A stretch of 64,000 bases of DNA from positions 169,111-233,110 of the forward strand of contig DDRH01000051.1 of the NCBI GenBank assembly GCA_002343075.1, written 5' to 3'. This document shows positions 1 through 7,519 of the stretch, piece after piece. Both the position numbers and the translations under genes were made by a program. Below the pieces are notes generated by a model that was not told the DNA's origin, searched no databases, and saw only the letters and a list, made by a program, of their open reading frames with translations. The stretch comes from Phycisphaerales bacterium UBA2421. Its GTDB lineage: Bacteria; Planctomycetota; Phycisphaerae; Tepidisphaerales; Tepidisphaeraceae. How positions within the stretch are numbered: the stretch's first letter is position 1; the number at the start of each line of letters is the position of its first letter.

Positions 1-955
1 CGTCAGCCTCGCTAACAGGCAGTGGCCGCGGGCCGACTATCGACATGTCGCCTTTCAGTACATTAAACAGTTGCGGCAACTCATCGAGACTTGTCTTGCG
101 AAGAAAATGACCAATGCGAGTCACGCGAGGGTCATTGGTTATCTTAAATGCCGGGCCGTCCTGCTCATTGAGCTTGGCAAGCTGGGCCTTCATCGCTTCA
201 GCGTCGGCGCGCATCGTGCGAAACTTATAAATCTGAAATGGCCGGCCACCAATTCCGGCCCGCTTCTGCTTGAAGATGACCGGGCCTTTCGGATCGGTCA
301 TCTTGATTGCCAGCGCAACCACGAGCAGCACAGGCGAGAGCACCACAATACCCATGCCAGCGGCGATAAAATCGACGACTCGCTTCCAGAAAGGCGTTCG
401 CTTCACGAATAGCTGCGAGAGAGACTCGATCGGAAAATCGTCCGAAGGAGGAATCGTGTCCTGCATGGGCGTCTCGTAGTCAGCCATGTGCAGGGGCGCG
501 TTTCGTGGGTTGTGACGGCGCAGTACCTCAGAGCGACTGGAATTGCCCCCTTCTTCTTCGCCGGGGGTCCACGCAGACGGATAGGCGTAAACCATGCAAA
601 TCGGGTCAAGCCCCTTGGCTTTCGCAGCGGCGCAAGTCCGCCGGGCGAAGTACCATGCTCCGGCGGCGTCGGTATCGGGCAGAATGCACGCAATCGCATC
701 ATCGTCGTAACGCCCCACTTCGTCGGTGGTGCGGGCTGCGTCCAGACAGAGTCGTGCGAGACGCAGAACGGTCCACTCGCCATCGCCGGTGCGCAGTCGA
801 ATGACGACTAGCGAAAACTCGCGAGCGTGACGGTCAGCCCGAGCCCGCTCGCGCTGGAGCAGGCCAGCTACTTGGCGGGGCGTGTAGAGGTCACGCAGGG
901 ACCGAAAATCTTCGATCGCCGCGGGCGATGATACTGTTGTCAACCCCAGTCTCAT
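1..955 (-). CDS. Polyprenyl-phosphate sugar-1-phosphate transferase with N-terminal degenerate GGDEF-like domain (3' end cut by window)
   Basis: Initiates surface-polysaccharide assembly by moving a sugar-1-phosphate onto undecaprenyl phosphate at the inner membrane. Translating the minus strand from the ATG at 955 (purine-rich GAAGAAAGG just upstream) gives 318 residues that run off the window edge without a stop. Residues about 186-318 are a bacterial sugar transferase domain: one hydrophobic segment (about 190-216), then KFRTMRADAE (244-253), the TRIGHFLRKTSLDELPQL-type core (279-296) and SIVGPRPL (305-312). The family's extreme C-terminus is missing. Residues about 25-125 resemble a GGDEF domain in layout (ERARADRH, then RTTDEVGRYDDDAIACILPDT), but the active-site loop reads RYDDD instead of GGDEF, so no cyclase activity is expected. 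It follows the tyrosine autokinase gene on the same strand with its own leader. The transferase call is firm; the GGDEF relationship is inferred from pattern only. Confidence 0.88.
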   Translation of the reverse strand, partial: MRLGLTTVSSPAAIEDFRSLRDLYTPRQVAGLLQRERARADRHAREFSLVVIRLRTGDGEWTVLRLARLCLDAARTTDEVGRYDDDAIACILPDTDAAGAWYFARRTCAAAKAKGLDPICMVYAYPSAWTPGEEEGGNSSRSEVLRRHNPRNAPLHMADYETPMQDTIPPSDDFPIESLSQLFVKRTPFWKRVVDFIAAGMGIVVLSPVLLVVALAIKMTDPKGPVIFKQKRAGIGGRPFQIYKFRTMRADAEAMKAQLAKLNEQDGPAFKITNDPRVTRIGHFLRKTSLDELPQLFNVLKGDMSIVGPRPLPVSEAD

Positions 956-1390
956 GATCAGCCTTTCTTCCCTCGCACATGCCCGAGAAAAACGCGCCTC
1001 AAACCCAGCGCGCAGTCCCTACCGTGCCAATGTGACATTGCCCATATTCACCGGGCCATGTTGCTTCACATCTGGCAGACGGCATTCGTCTCAGACTCTT
1101 ACTTGAGTGCGCCGCTAAAACGAGCCAGCGCGCGTGACGTGCTGCATTTTCTCCAGCGTTTTAACCCATGGCCCCTCAGCCTTGGGTCAACCGTCACTCC
1201 TCGCGGGATTCTTCGCGTGCTGACAATCAACACGCGCCGAGCAGAATCCCGGCTTCTCCGTCAAACACAATCTCACATTGGATAACGAACGCTCCCAGGA
1301 ACGCTCGCTCAATTGGTCGGTCCTATGTGTTATCGGGTTTACTCTCTGCCGTCAACCTAAATCTTTGATCGACTGATTGAAGCAGTGAGT
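956..1390. other. Intergenic leader between tyrosine autokinase and sugar transferase genes
   Basis: This 435-bp spacer separates two minus-strand genes. Short open frames exist on the plus strand, but none has a recognisable product, a ribosome-binding site or a start that fits the context. It probably holds the 3' end of the autokinase transcript and the promoter and leader of the sugar transferase gene. I could not pick out a convincing promoter or terminator. Confidence 0.5.
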
Positions 1391-3505
1391 TCATCTGTCG
1401 GAGGACGAGATAGATGACTCGCTATCTAACATCTTGTCATTACTGTATTTATCGGACGTGGACGGCCGGCTCGGAAGCGAATACTGGCCCCCGGAAGCGT
1501 GGTGACCATTTACAATAATTCCCAAGACTCGGCATCCAACACTAAGCAAACCATCCCGAGCGGCGGCGGCGGAACGGCGGTTGCTTGCGCCGCTGCGGAT
1601 CACCAGGATCGCTCCTTCGCATGCAGCAGCGATGATGCGTGCGTCGTCGGCGGCATCAATGGCGGGAGAATCGATCAGCAGCACGTCGTACCGACTTGAA
1701 AGGCTCTCCAAGACATCGGTAAACATTGATGTGTTCAGCAACTCCGAAGCATTCGCGGGCACTTCGCCTGCTGGCATCACGTGCAGATGCTCAATTGTCG
1801 TCCTGCGGATGGCACGATCGTTCGCCTCACTGCTCGAAAGCAAATCGACAAGCCCTACTGCATCGCTCACGCCAAAAATACGATGCTGGACCGGATCGCG
1901 CAAATTGGCGTCGATCAACAACACATTCTTGCCGCTCTTAGCGAGCGCAATGGCCAGATTGCTGGCAACAGTTGATTTCCCCGCCATCTGCTCGGGCGAA
2001 GCAACCAGGACCCGCTTCGTCGCGGTCTCACTCACCGAGAACTGCAGCGAGGTTCGGGCGGCACGAAAGGCCTCCGCCGCGGGGGTACCGCCGTCGGCAT
2101 GAACGATCCATCCAAAGGACTCCAAAGATCGCCCTCCCGCCGCTGTCGGAATCGCCCCGATCACCGGTAGCCCCAAGGCGGCCCGCGCGCCGCCTGGTGA
2201 GACGAGTCGTGGGTCGAGATTTTCTTTTAGCAGGGCAAAAACCCCGCCAACCAACAACCCCAGTATCCCCGTAATGGGCAAGACACTGCTGGCTTTGGGA
2301 GAAAAATTGCCTTCATCCACCGCCGCCGCATCAAGAACCTGGGTTGTTATGAGGCCGGCGTCAACAGTCAGGCTGATGTCCTTCACCTTCCTGTCGAGTT
2401 CGCCTAGTGTGGCGGTGATCCGCTCTTTCTTCCGCTCAAGCTCGCGAAGCTGATTCACCTGCAGCCGCTGCGAAGATGCAGCCGCGGTCTCGATCGTCAG
2501 CGACTTACGAATCTCTTCTTCTTGTTTGCTGGCATTGGCCCATCGCTGCTTCATGGCACCAACAAACTGCAGATTGAGCTCATTGAGACGGTCCTGCGTT
2601 TGTCGAATCGCCGGATGGCTCGGCAAGTAAGTGCGCTTCAGGCTCGTGAGTTTGCGCTGGGCTTCCGTTGCTTCAGCTTTGAGCACTGCAATGTCACTCT
2701 CGCTAATGACACCCGCAGGAATGTGCGGATCAACCGTCGCCGGGTCGGTAATCCCTATCGCCGAGGCCGCTGCGGTAAAATCGGTCTTTCGGTTGATTGA
2801 CTCCAATTCGGCTTTGGTCAGCGCATCGCTCAAGCTATCCAGCCTTCGATTGGCGGCTGCACTGGCGGCGTCCTCAGTGGCGGCAGTGGGGTTCTGAGCC
2901 CTAAACTCGGCCATCTGCGCTTCAATGCCCGTCATCTCAATGCGAAGTCGGGATTGTTCATCTGCGAAGGCCTCGCGAAGTGCCTGAAAATCGTCTTTGC
3001 GCTCCTTGTTCTGCCGCGCTTCATAGGCTTCAGTGACGCTCGTGAGCAGCTTCACGCCCTCCTCTGGGTATGGCGTCCGCAGGCTGAGCGTGATCGTCTC
3101 ATCCTGCTTGCCAGCAGTCACCTCGAGATGGTCTTTAAGATACGACGATTTGTTCTTGACGCCACGAAATGTCTGCCAGTCATTTGAACCCGGAACGCTC
3201 GCCGCCAGCGCGAGCACCGGCGTGGATCGCATGATTTGCGCCTGAGTGGCATGAAACAGTTCGTTCGTCCTGCCAACGGCCGAGTTGCTCGCTGGCTGCG
3301 ACGCATCGCCCGGTTGCGCGCCGGATTGCTTAACAATGAGCTTGCTACTCACCTGATACTCTCGCTGCGTCAAAAGCAGATATACCCCGCCGACGATCAG
3401 CCCAAGGATGGCGAAGGCAAAAACGGTGCCGCGCCTGCGCAGCAGAATGCGGGTAATCGATGAATCATTTGCGGTGGCCAGGTTTGCTGCAGTCACGCGG
3501 ATCAT
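1391..3505 (-). CDS. Polysaccharide co-polymerase / BY-type tyrosine autokinase (Wzc-like)
   Basis: Predicted to control chain length and export of an exopolysaccharide through cycles of tyrosine autophosphorylation. The 704-residue protein joins a Wzz-type transporter half and a cytoplasmic P-loop kinase half in one chain, as in proteobacterial Wzc. Two membrane segments are visible, at about 27-46 and just before the kinase (the VLPITGILGLLVGGVFALL stretch near 410-430), with a long periplasmic coiled-coil-rich part between them. Kinase motifs are Walker A SPEQMAGKST (GKST starts at 509), Walker A' LLIDANLRD (about 529-537) and Walker B LLIDSPAID (about 609-617). The C-terminal tail is Ser/Thr-rich with only two tyrosines (about 675 and 687), a small cluster for this family. 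It lies upstream of the sugar transferase and is transcribed away from the ubiquitin-like operon, sharing a 261-bp control region with it. Confidence 0.93.
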   Translation of the reverse strand: MIRVTAANLATANDSSITRILLRRRGTVFAFAILGLIVGGVYLLLTQREYQVSSKLIVKQSGAQPGDASQPASNSAVGRTNELFHATQAQIMRSTPVLALAASVPGSNDWQTFRGVKNKSSYLKDHLEVTAGKQDETITLSLRTPYPEEGVKLLTSVTEAYEARQNKERKDDFQALREAFADEQSRLRIEMTGIEAQMAEFRAQNPTAATEDAASAAANRRLDSLSDALTKAELESINRKTDFTAAASAIGITDPATVDPHIPAGVISESDIAVLKAEATEAQRKLTSLKRTYLPSHPAIRQTQDRLNELNLQFVGAMKQRWANASKQEEEIRKSLTIETAAASSQRLQVNQLRELERKKERITATLGELDRKVKDISLTVDAGLITTQVLDAAAVDEGNFSPKASSVLPITGILGLLVGGVFALLKENLDPRLVSPGGARAALGLPVIGAIPTAAGGRSLESFGWIVHADGGTPAAEAFRAARTSLQFSVSETATKRVLVASPEQMAGKSTVASNLAIALAKSGKNVLLIDANLRDPVQHRIFGVSDAVGLVDLLSSSEANDRAIRRTTIEHLHVMPAGEVPANASELLNTSMFTDVLESLSSRYDVLLIDSPAIDAADDARIIAAACEGAILVIRSGASNRRSAAAARDGLLSVGCRVLGIIVNGHHASGGQYSLPSRPSTSDKYSNDKMLDSESSISSSDR

Positions 3506-3578
3506 CTCCTGCTAAGCCGTGTTGGCTGTGAGTCGGGAGGCACGCTAGTAGTGGACAAGCTCCCGGACAAGTTTATAC

Positions 3579-3593
3579 CCGATGAATCATCGG
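3579..3593. promoter_or_regulatory. Palindrome in the divergent control region (candidate operator)
   Basis: CCGATGA, one central A, then TCATCGG: a perfect 7-bp inverted repeat in the 261-bp region between the divergently transcribed autokinase gene and ubiquitin-like operon. A TATAAA-like hexamer for the minus strand (3572-3577) lies beside it. Size and position suit a dimeric regulator, but no regulator gene is adjacent and a chance palindrome cannot be excluded. Confidence 0.3.
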
Positions 3594-3633
3594 AAATACG
3601 AACCAGATCGTCACTTTAATCAGGGCAACACGC

Positions 3634-3663
3634 TTGCCACTCTGGACGAATTGTGGATTATCT
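3634..3663 (+). promoter_or_regulatory. Possible sigma-70-type promoter of the ubiquitin-like operon
   Basis: TTGCCA (3634-3639) and TTATCT (3658-3663) are separated by 18 bp, about 100 bp upstream of the first gene of the operon. The match to a housekeeping promoter is only moderate. An AGGAG at 3750-3754 precedes the ATG at 3767 by 12 nt, a long spacing for a ribosome-binding site. Confidence 0.3.
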
Positions 3664-3766
3664 GACGAAGGAACCCGCCCGTATGCCCGTTTGCGATCGG
3701 CACGCGTTACGATGGACCGTTTTCAGCGTCTGAACCGCGCTCCGCGGATAGGAGAAAATCGTCGAA

Positions 3767-4099
3767 ATGGGAATGCTCAACGTACAGATCTGGGACGCCA
3801 CCGGTAGCAAGCGTCAGGAAGTGCAAATGCCCGACGATGCGCCAATCAACCGCATCCTTGCCGTGCTGCTGGAAAAAATGAACTTTCCCCAAAACGGGCC
3901 TGACGGACAACTGCTTAGCTACAAGTTTCACCACCGCAACAGCGGTAAACAGTTGCTCGACGATCAAACCCTCTCACAAGGGGGCGTGAAAGATGGCGAT
4001 GTCATCCGACTGCAGCCCGAAATCACCGCGGGTACTCAGGTTCCAGATTCGGGCGTTGCTCCTGGAGATCACCGCCGGAAGAGTCTTTGCGGCGATTGA
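3767..4099 (+). CDS. Ubiquitin-like beta-grasp modifier (YukD/EsaB-like)
   Basis: Likely the protein modifier of a bacterial ubiquitin-like conjugation system. The 110-residue product has a beta-grasp layout: an N-terminal strand pair (residues 3-21, VQIWDATGSKRQEVQMP), a central helix (27-38, INRILAVLLEKM), then the KFHHRNSGKQLLDDQTLSQGG region (53-73) and the final strand GDVIRLQPE (77-85), where ubiquitin-fold proteins have L-x-D-x-x-T-L followed by G-(V/I)-x-x-G-D. The fold ends near G89, followed by a 21-residue polar tail containing C108, so the protein does not end in Gly-Gly; a JAMM protease two genes downstream could trim it. It is the first gene of the operon and its stop overlaps the preferred E1 start by 13 nt. 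The fold assignment is by pattern; conjugation is inferred from the neighbours. Confidence 0.8.
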   Translation: MGMLNVQIWDATGSKRQEVQMPDDAPINRILAVLLEKMNFPQNGPDGQLLSYKFHHRNSGKQLLDDQTLSQGGVKDGDVIRLQPEITAGTQVPDSGVAPGDHRRKSLCGD

Positions 4100-5409
4100 A
4101 CTGGCAGGCGACCGAGCCTGAACGGCCCGCGCCGCATGCCCCGCAGTTGGGCGCATCATCCCAGTACCAATTCGTCACCCATGCCGTGCAATCAGCCACT
4201 GCCATGCCCGACCCGATCACAATCAATCTCGATGAGGATGCCGACCGATTCGCACGGTTCAAGCTGATTGGTTGGTGGGATCAGCAAAAACTCCGCAATG
4301 CCCGGGTCATCGTCGTCGGTGCGGGAGCGCTCGGCAATGAGATTATCAAGAACCTTGCGCTACTCGGCGTAGGCAACATCCTCATCTGCGACAAAGATCG
4401 CATCGAGCACTCCAATCTGTCACGTTCAATCCTCTATCGTGCGTGCGATGCAGGGAAGCAGAAGGCCCTCGTCGCTGCCGAGGCCGCGCGGGCGATTTAT
4501 CCTGAGTGCAATGTGCACGCCTTCGACGGCGACATCGTGCACGACCTCGGCTTGGGCGTGTTTCGCTGGGCGGATGTCGTACTTGGCGGGCTGGACAACC
4601 GGCTGGCCCGGCTGACGATTAACCGAAACTGCTATCGTGTGGGTAAACCCTGGATCGACGGCGCGATTGAACAGATTCAGGGCATCGCGCGCGTCTTTAC
4701 TCCGCCGGAAGGGGCCTGTTACGAATGCACCATGAGCCAGCGAGATTGGCAGGTGCTGCAAAACCGCCGGTCGTGCAATCTGCTTTCCCGGACCGAAATG
4801 GAGGGCGGCAAGACTCCAACGACGCCAACGATCAGTTCAATCATCGCAGGTCTCCAATGCCAGGAGGCGCTAAAGTTGATTCACGGCCTGCCAACCCTCG
4901 CGGGCAAGGGGTGGATGTTTGATGGGTTGTCCAGCGAGGCATTTCAAACGGAGTATCAGCGCAAACACGACTGTCTGAGTCATGACACAATCGATCGCGT
5001 GATCGAGATTGAGGGGTCATCACACGAGATTTTGGTCGGAGACGTGTTGGCAATTGCTCAGCGAGAAACCGGGCAGGCCGACGTTTGCCTGGAACTTACC
5101 CGGGACGTCCTCGAAAAACTGGTGTGTCCGAAGTGTAGCCGAGAAGAGGCGATGCTGACATCGCTCGGGAAGGTGAAGTCTGATCGCGCAGCGTGTCAAC
5201 ACTGCGAAGGTGTCGAACGCCATGTCGTCACGTTCAACCGCATCGATGCTCGATCGCCCTATCTCGGTCGCACCCTGGCGCAGCTTGGCCTGCCGGCGAT
5301 GGATATCCTCGTGGCGCGCGGTCCGGGCGAGACGATCGGCATTGCGTGTATCGCGGACGCACCAGCGATATTGGGCGGGCTTTGGGAAGGTGGCCTCGAA
5401 TTCGAATGA
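4087..5409 (+). CDS. E1-like ubiquitin-activating enzyme (ThiF/MoeB/E1 superfamily)
   Basis: Predicted to adenylate the ubiquitin-like protein's C-terminus and carry it as a thioester. The adenylation domain (about 52-270) has the nucleotide loop VGAGALGN (G78, G80, G83), the arginine finger N110-L-S-R113, K124 and K126, and D170 in GGLDN. C211/C214 (CYEC) match one half of the MoeB-type zinc site, and C230 is the candidate thiol cysteine (aligned with the Cys before the crossover loop). The usual second CxxC after the domain is absent; instead a separate zinc ribbon C347-x2-C350/C370-x2-C373 sits in a C-terminal extension of unknown fold. I chose the TTG at 4087 because GGAAG lies 5 nt upstream; the ATG at 4204 would start just before the conserved domain and is a real alternative. 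The gene overlaps the next one by 4 nt. Confidence 0.93.
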   Translation: MRRLNWQATEPERPAPHAPQLGASSQYQFVTHAVQSATAMPDPITINLDEDADRFARFKLIGWWDQQKLRNARVIVVGAGALGNEIIKNLALLGVGNILICDKDRIEHSNLSRSILYRACDAGKQKALVAAEAARAIYPECNVHAFDGDIVHDLGLGVFRWADVVLGGLDNRLARLTINRNCYRVGKPWIDGAIEQIQGIARVFTPPEGACYECTMSQRDWQVLQNRRSCNLLSRTEMEGGKTPTTPTISSIIAGLQCQEALKLIHGLPTLAGKGWMFDGLSSEAFQTEYQRKHDCLSHDTIDRVIEIEGSSHEILVGDVLAIAQRETGQADVCLELTRDVLEKLVCPKCSREEAMLTSLGKVKSDRAACQHCEGVERHVVTFNRIDARSPYLGRTLAQLGLPAMDILVARGPGETIGIACIADAPAILGGLWEGGLEFE

Positions 5410-6212
5410 GCGACACGACTTCTGAACCGCCATCAACAGAGACGAATTCGCCGACGCCAGGTGCTTCGGCAGGGTCGTTGCCGGATGTATCTGGCATTTC
5501 CGTGGACGAGTGGCCCGCCCGCGAGCTAACTTTGCACAGCGGTACCCGTTCGGATGGGTTTCAAGTTGTCTATCGCCGGGACGTACTCGACTCCATTCAC
5601 TCGCACGGGCAGTCCAATACGAAGGTCGAAGTCTGCGGGGTGCTGGTCGGACGCGTCTATCGCGATTCTGCGGGCACCTATCTCCTCGTCGATGCGTGCA
5701 TCGCAGGCGAAGCGGCGTCGCATGCGGCCAATGTCACTTTCACGGGGGCAACCTGGAGCAAGATCCACGATGAAATGGACCGGCTGTATCCCGAAGAGCG
5801 TATCGTTGGCTGGTATCACACACACCCGGCATTTGGCATTTTTCTGTCCGAAATGGATGTTTTCATTCAAGCGAATTTCTTCAACCTGCCGTGGCAGGTT
5901 GCAATGGTGTACGATCCGATCGGCGGTGATGAGGGCACATTTGTCTGGCGAAATGGGATGCCAACGCGCGAGCCGGTACTTTGCGAGCCTGCGCCGCCGG
6001 CCACCGAGGAACCAACATCCCTGAAGGCAGATGAGTTTGCAGCATTGGAAGACAGGCTGAGCGTGTTTGATCGTGTTTTTGTGGTCATGCTGATGCTGTT
6101 CGTTGCAATTTTGCTGGTGTTGCTCATTATCTACGAACTTCGCTCGACCGCCCCCCCACCACCGGGGCCTGTCGGCTGGCTGCAATGGAGTGCAACTGCC
6201 CATGGAACGTGA
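5406..6212 (+). CDS. Membrane-anchored JAMM/MPN isopeptidase (deubiquitinase-like)
   Basis: Likely a zinc metalloprotease that matures the ubiquitin-like protein or removes it from targets. The 268-residue protein starts at ATG 5406, overlapping the E1 stop by 4 nt. After a Pro/Ser/Thr-rich N-terminus, the MPN domain (about 50-185) carries the full JAMM signature: E75 (VEVCG), H138-T-H140 in WYHTHPAFG, S148 and D151 with exact HxH-x7-S-x2-D spacing. A single hydrophobic helix (about 224-243, VFVVMLMLFVAILLVLLIIY) near the C-terminus anchors it, with the catalytic domain presumably in the cytoplasm. It is therefore catalytically intact and tethered, unlike most bacterial JAB proteins in ubiquitin-like loci, which are soluble. 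The next gene starts 11 nt before its stop. Confidence 0.93.
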   Translation: MSDTTSEPPSTETNSPTPGASAGSLPDVSGISVDEWPARELTLHSGTRSDGFQVVYRRDVLDSIHSHGQSNTKVEVCGVLVGRVYRDSAGTYLLVDACIAGEAASHAANVTFTGATWSKIHDEMDRLYPEERIVGWYHTHPAFGIFLSEMDVFIQANFFNLPWQVAMVYDPIGGDEGTFVWRNGMPTREPVLCEPAPPATEEPTSLKADEFAALEDRLSVFDRVFVVMLMLFVAILLVLLIIYELRSTAPPPPGPVGWLQWSATAHGT

Positions 6213-7443
6213 ACCGCTGACCATCGAGTGGAAGGACCTCACCGCCCCCAACGTCGACGCCAAGCTGCAGCAGATGGCGGCTGTGAAGTCGACATTGAAT
6301 CATTATGACGCTGCGCAAGAAATCGTGGGCACAAAGCCCCCTCGAGCCTTCTGGTACAACACCCCCTTCGTCCTCGGGCTTTTCGGCCTGATTGGTGGCA
6401 TTCTCGGTTGGGGATTCGGCGAAGTACTGCACTTCCGACCCGACGCTCGGTCTGAGGCGAGGCAGGTCATCGCCGACTACGAGACCGTACGAGAAGAAAT
6501 GCGTTTGGGCGACGTGCGCGCCGAATTCGCCCGTGACACGCTGGCAGCAATCAAGCGCGATTATTCCTCCAATCCGTACTTCGCTCTCTACGTTGACGAT
6601 ACGCTTTCGGCAGCGCAGCGAGACGATCGCATGCAAGAGCTTGACGCGCGTGATAATTGGAACAATTTCCTAGCCAACGTGCTGTTCTTTGGGTTTAGTG
6701 GGATGATGATTGCCGTGTGTCTGGCAATGGCCGAGCCGCTTGTCGAACGAAACATGAACCGCGCGGCAATTAATGGCGTAATCGGCGCGGTGCTCGGAAT
6801 GACGGGTGGGGTCGCGGTCGCGCTGATGATTCCCAAGCTGCACGCCGCTGTGCTGGGCGACCTCGCAGAGCAGTCGACTCGTCAGCAGGAGATGATTGCA
6901 AAGGCAGTTGAATGGGGCGTGCTTGGACTGTTTCTTTCGGCTGCGCCGGGTGTGTTGATGGGAAGTTTCAAGCGACTGGGAATCGGCGTTGTCGGCGGCC
7001 TGATCGGCGGTGTGATCGGGGGGATTTTGTTTGTGCCGCTGGCTGAGAAATACAGCGAGCATCTCAGCCGGTTCATTGGCATTGTAACAATCGGCGTCGT
7101 GTCGGGGGTGGCCAGCGGGATCCTTGAAGCGGCCGTAAAATCCGGCTGGCTTAAGGTCACCGCGGGACTGATTGCAGGCAAACAGTTTGTGCTCTATCGA
7201 AATCCGACCTACATCGGTGCACACCCGTCGTGCCACATTTTCCTGTGGAAGGACGCGCAAGTGGGCAAGAGGCACGCCGCACTACATCTGGTCGGCGGCG
7301 GGATAGAATTGGAAAACCTGCCGCTTGGCGCCGGCACGATGGTAAACGGCAAGCCCATCCAGCGCATGCGGCTCCGCAATGGAGACCGCATTCAGGTGGG
7401 TCGGACGACGTTTGAGTTTCACGAGAAACAGCGAACTCGTTAG
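6202..7443 (+). CDS. Polytopic membrane protein with C-terminal FHA domain
   Basis: Function unknown; a membrane scaffold or sensor of the ubiquitin-like operon. I start it at ATG 6202 (MEREPLTIEW), which overlaps the JAMM stop; the upstream frame belongs to the neighbour. Of 413 residues, about 50-320 hold six likely membrane segments (near 52-75, 153-178, 188-210, 236-254, 260-280, 291-310), several Gly-rich (GVVGGLIGGVIGGI) as in channel or scaffold helices, with a soluble loop at about 80-150. The FHA domain (about 325-408) has KRHA (356-359) in place of S-R-x-H and NG (382-383), but the phosphothreonine-binding GR motif reads GA (339-340), so peptide binding may be weakened. A 76-bp gap separates it from the next gene. 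Confidence 0.85.
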   Translation: MEREPLTIEWKDLTAPNVDAKLQQMAAVKSTLNHYDAAQEIVGTKPPRAFWYNTPFVLGLFGLIGGILGWGFGEVLHFRPDARSEARQVIADYETVREEMRLGDVRAEFARDTLAAIKRDYSSNPYFALYVDDTLSAAQRDDRMQELDARDNWNNFLANVLFFGFSGMMIAVCLAMAEPLVERNMNRAAINGVIGAVLGMTGGVAVALMIPKLHAAVLGDLAEQSTRQQEMIAKAVEWGVLGLFLSAAPGVLMGSFKRLGIGVVGGLIGGVIGGILFVPLAEKYSEHLSRFIGIVTIGVVSGVASGILEAAVKSGWLKVTAGLIAGKQFVLYRNPTYIGAHPSCHIFLWKDAQVGKRHAALHLVGGGIELENLPLGAGTMVNGKPIQRMRLRNGDRIQVGRTTFEFHEKQRTR

Positions 7444-7519
7444 ACTCACGGGAGGTCGTGATGATGTGGCAGGTTTCGCTCTGTTGGATGAATCGTGGCC
7501 AACTTGAATCGCGGGCGAC

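Noticed and set aside
1581..2102. 173-codon plus-strand frame
   Set aside because: Antisense to the kinase domain of the tyrosine autokinase; no independent support.
5193..5405. In-frame upstream extension of the JAMM gene
   Set aside because: It overlaps the E1 gene's 3' end out of frame and is Arg/Ser-rich; the ATG at 5406 with a 4-nt overlap is a better start.
4087..5409. Reading the E1-like gene as MoeB or ThiF for cofactor synthesis
   Set aside because: moeA is present at 34048, but this gene is embedded between a ubiquitin-like protein, a JAMM protease and an E2, lacks the second zinc CxxC of MoeB and has an extra zinc-ribbon extension.
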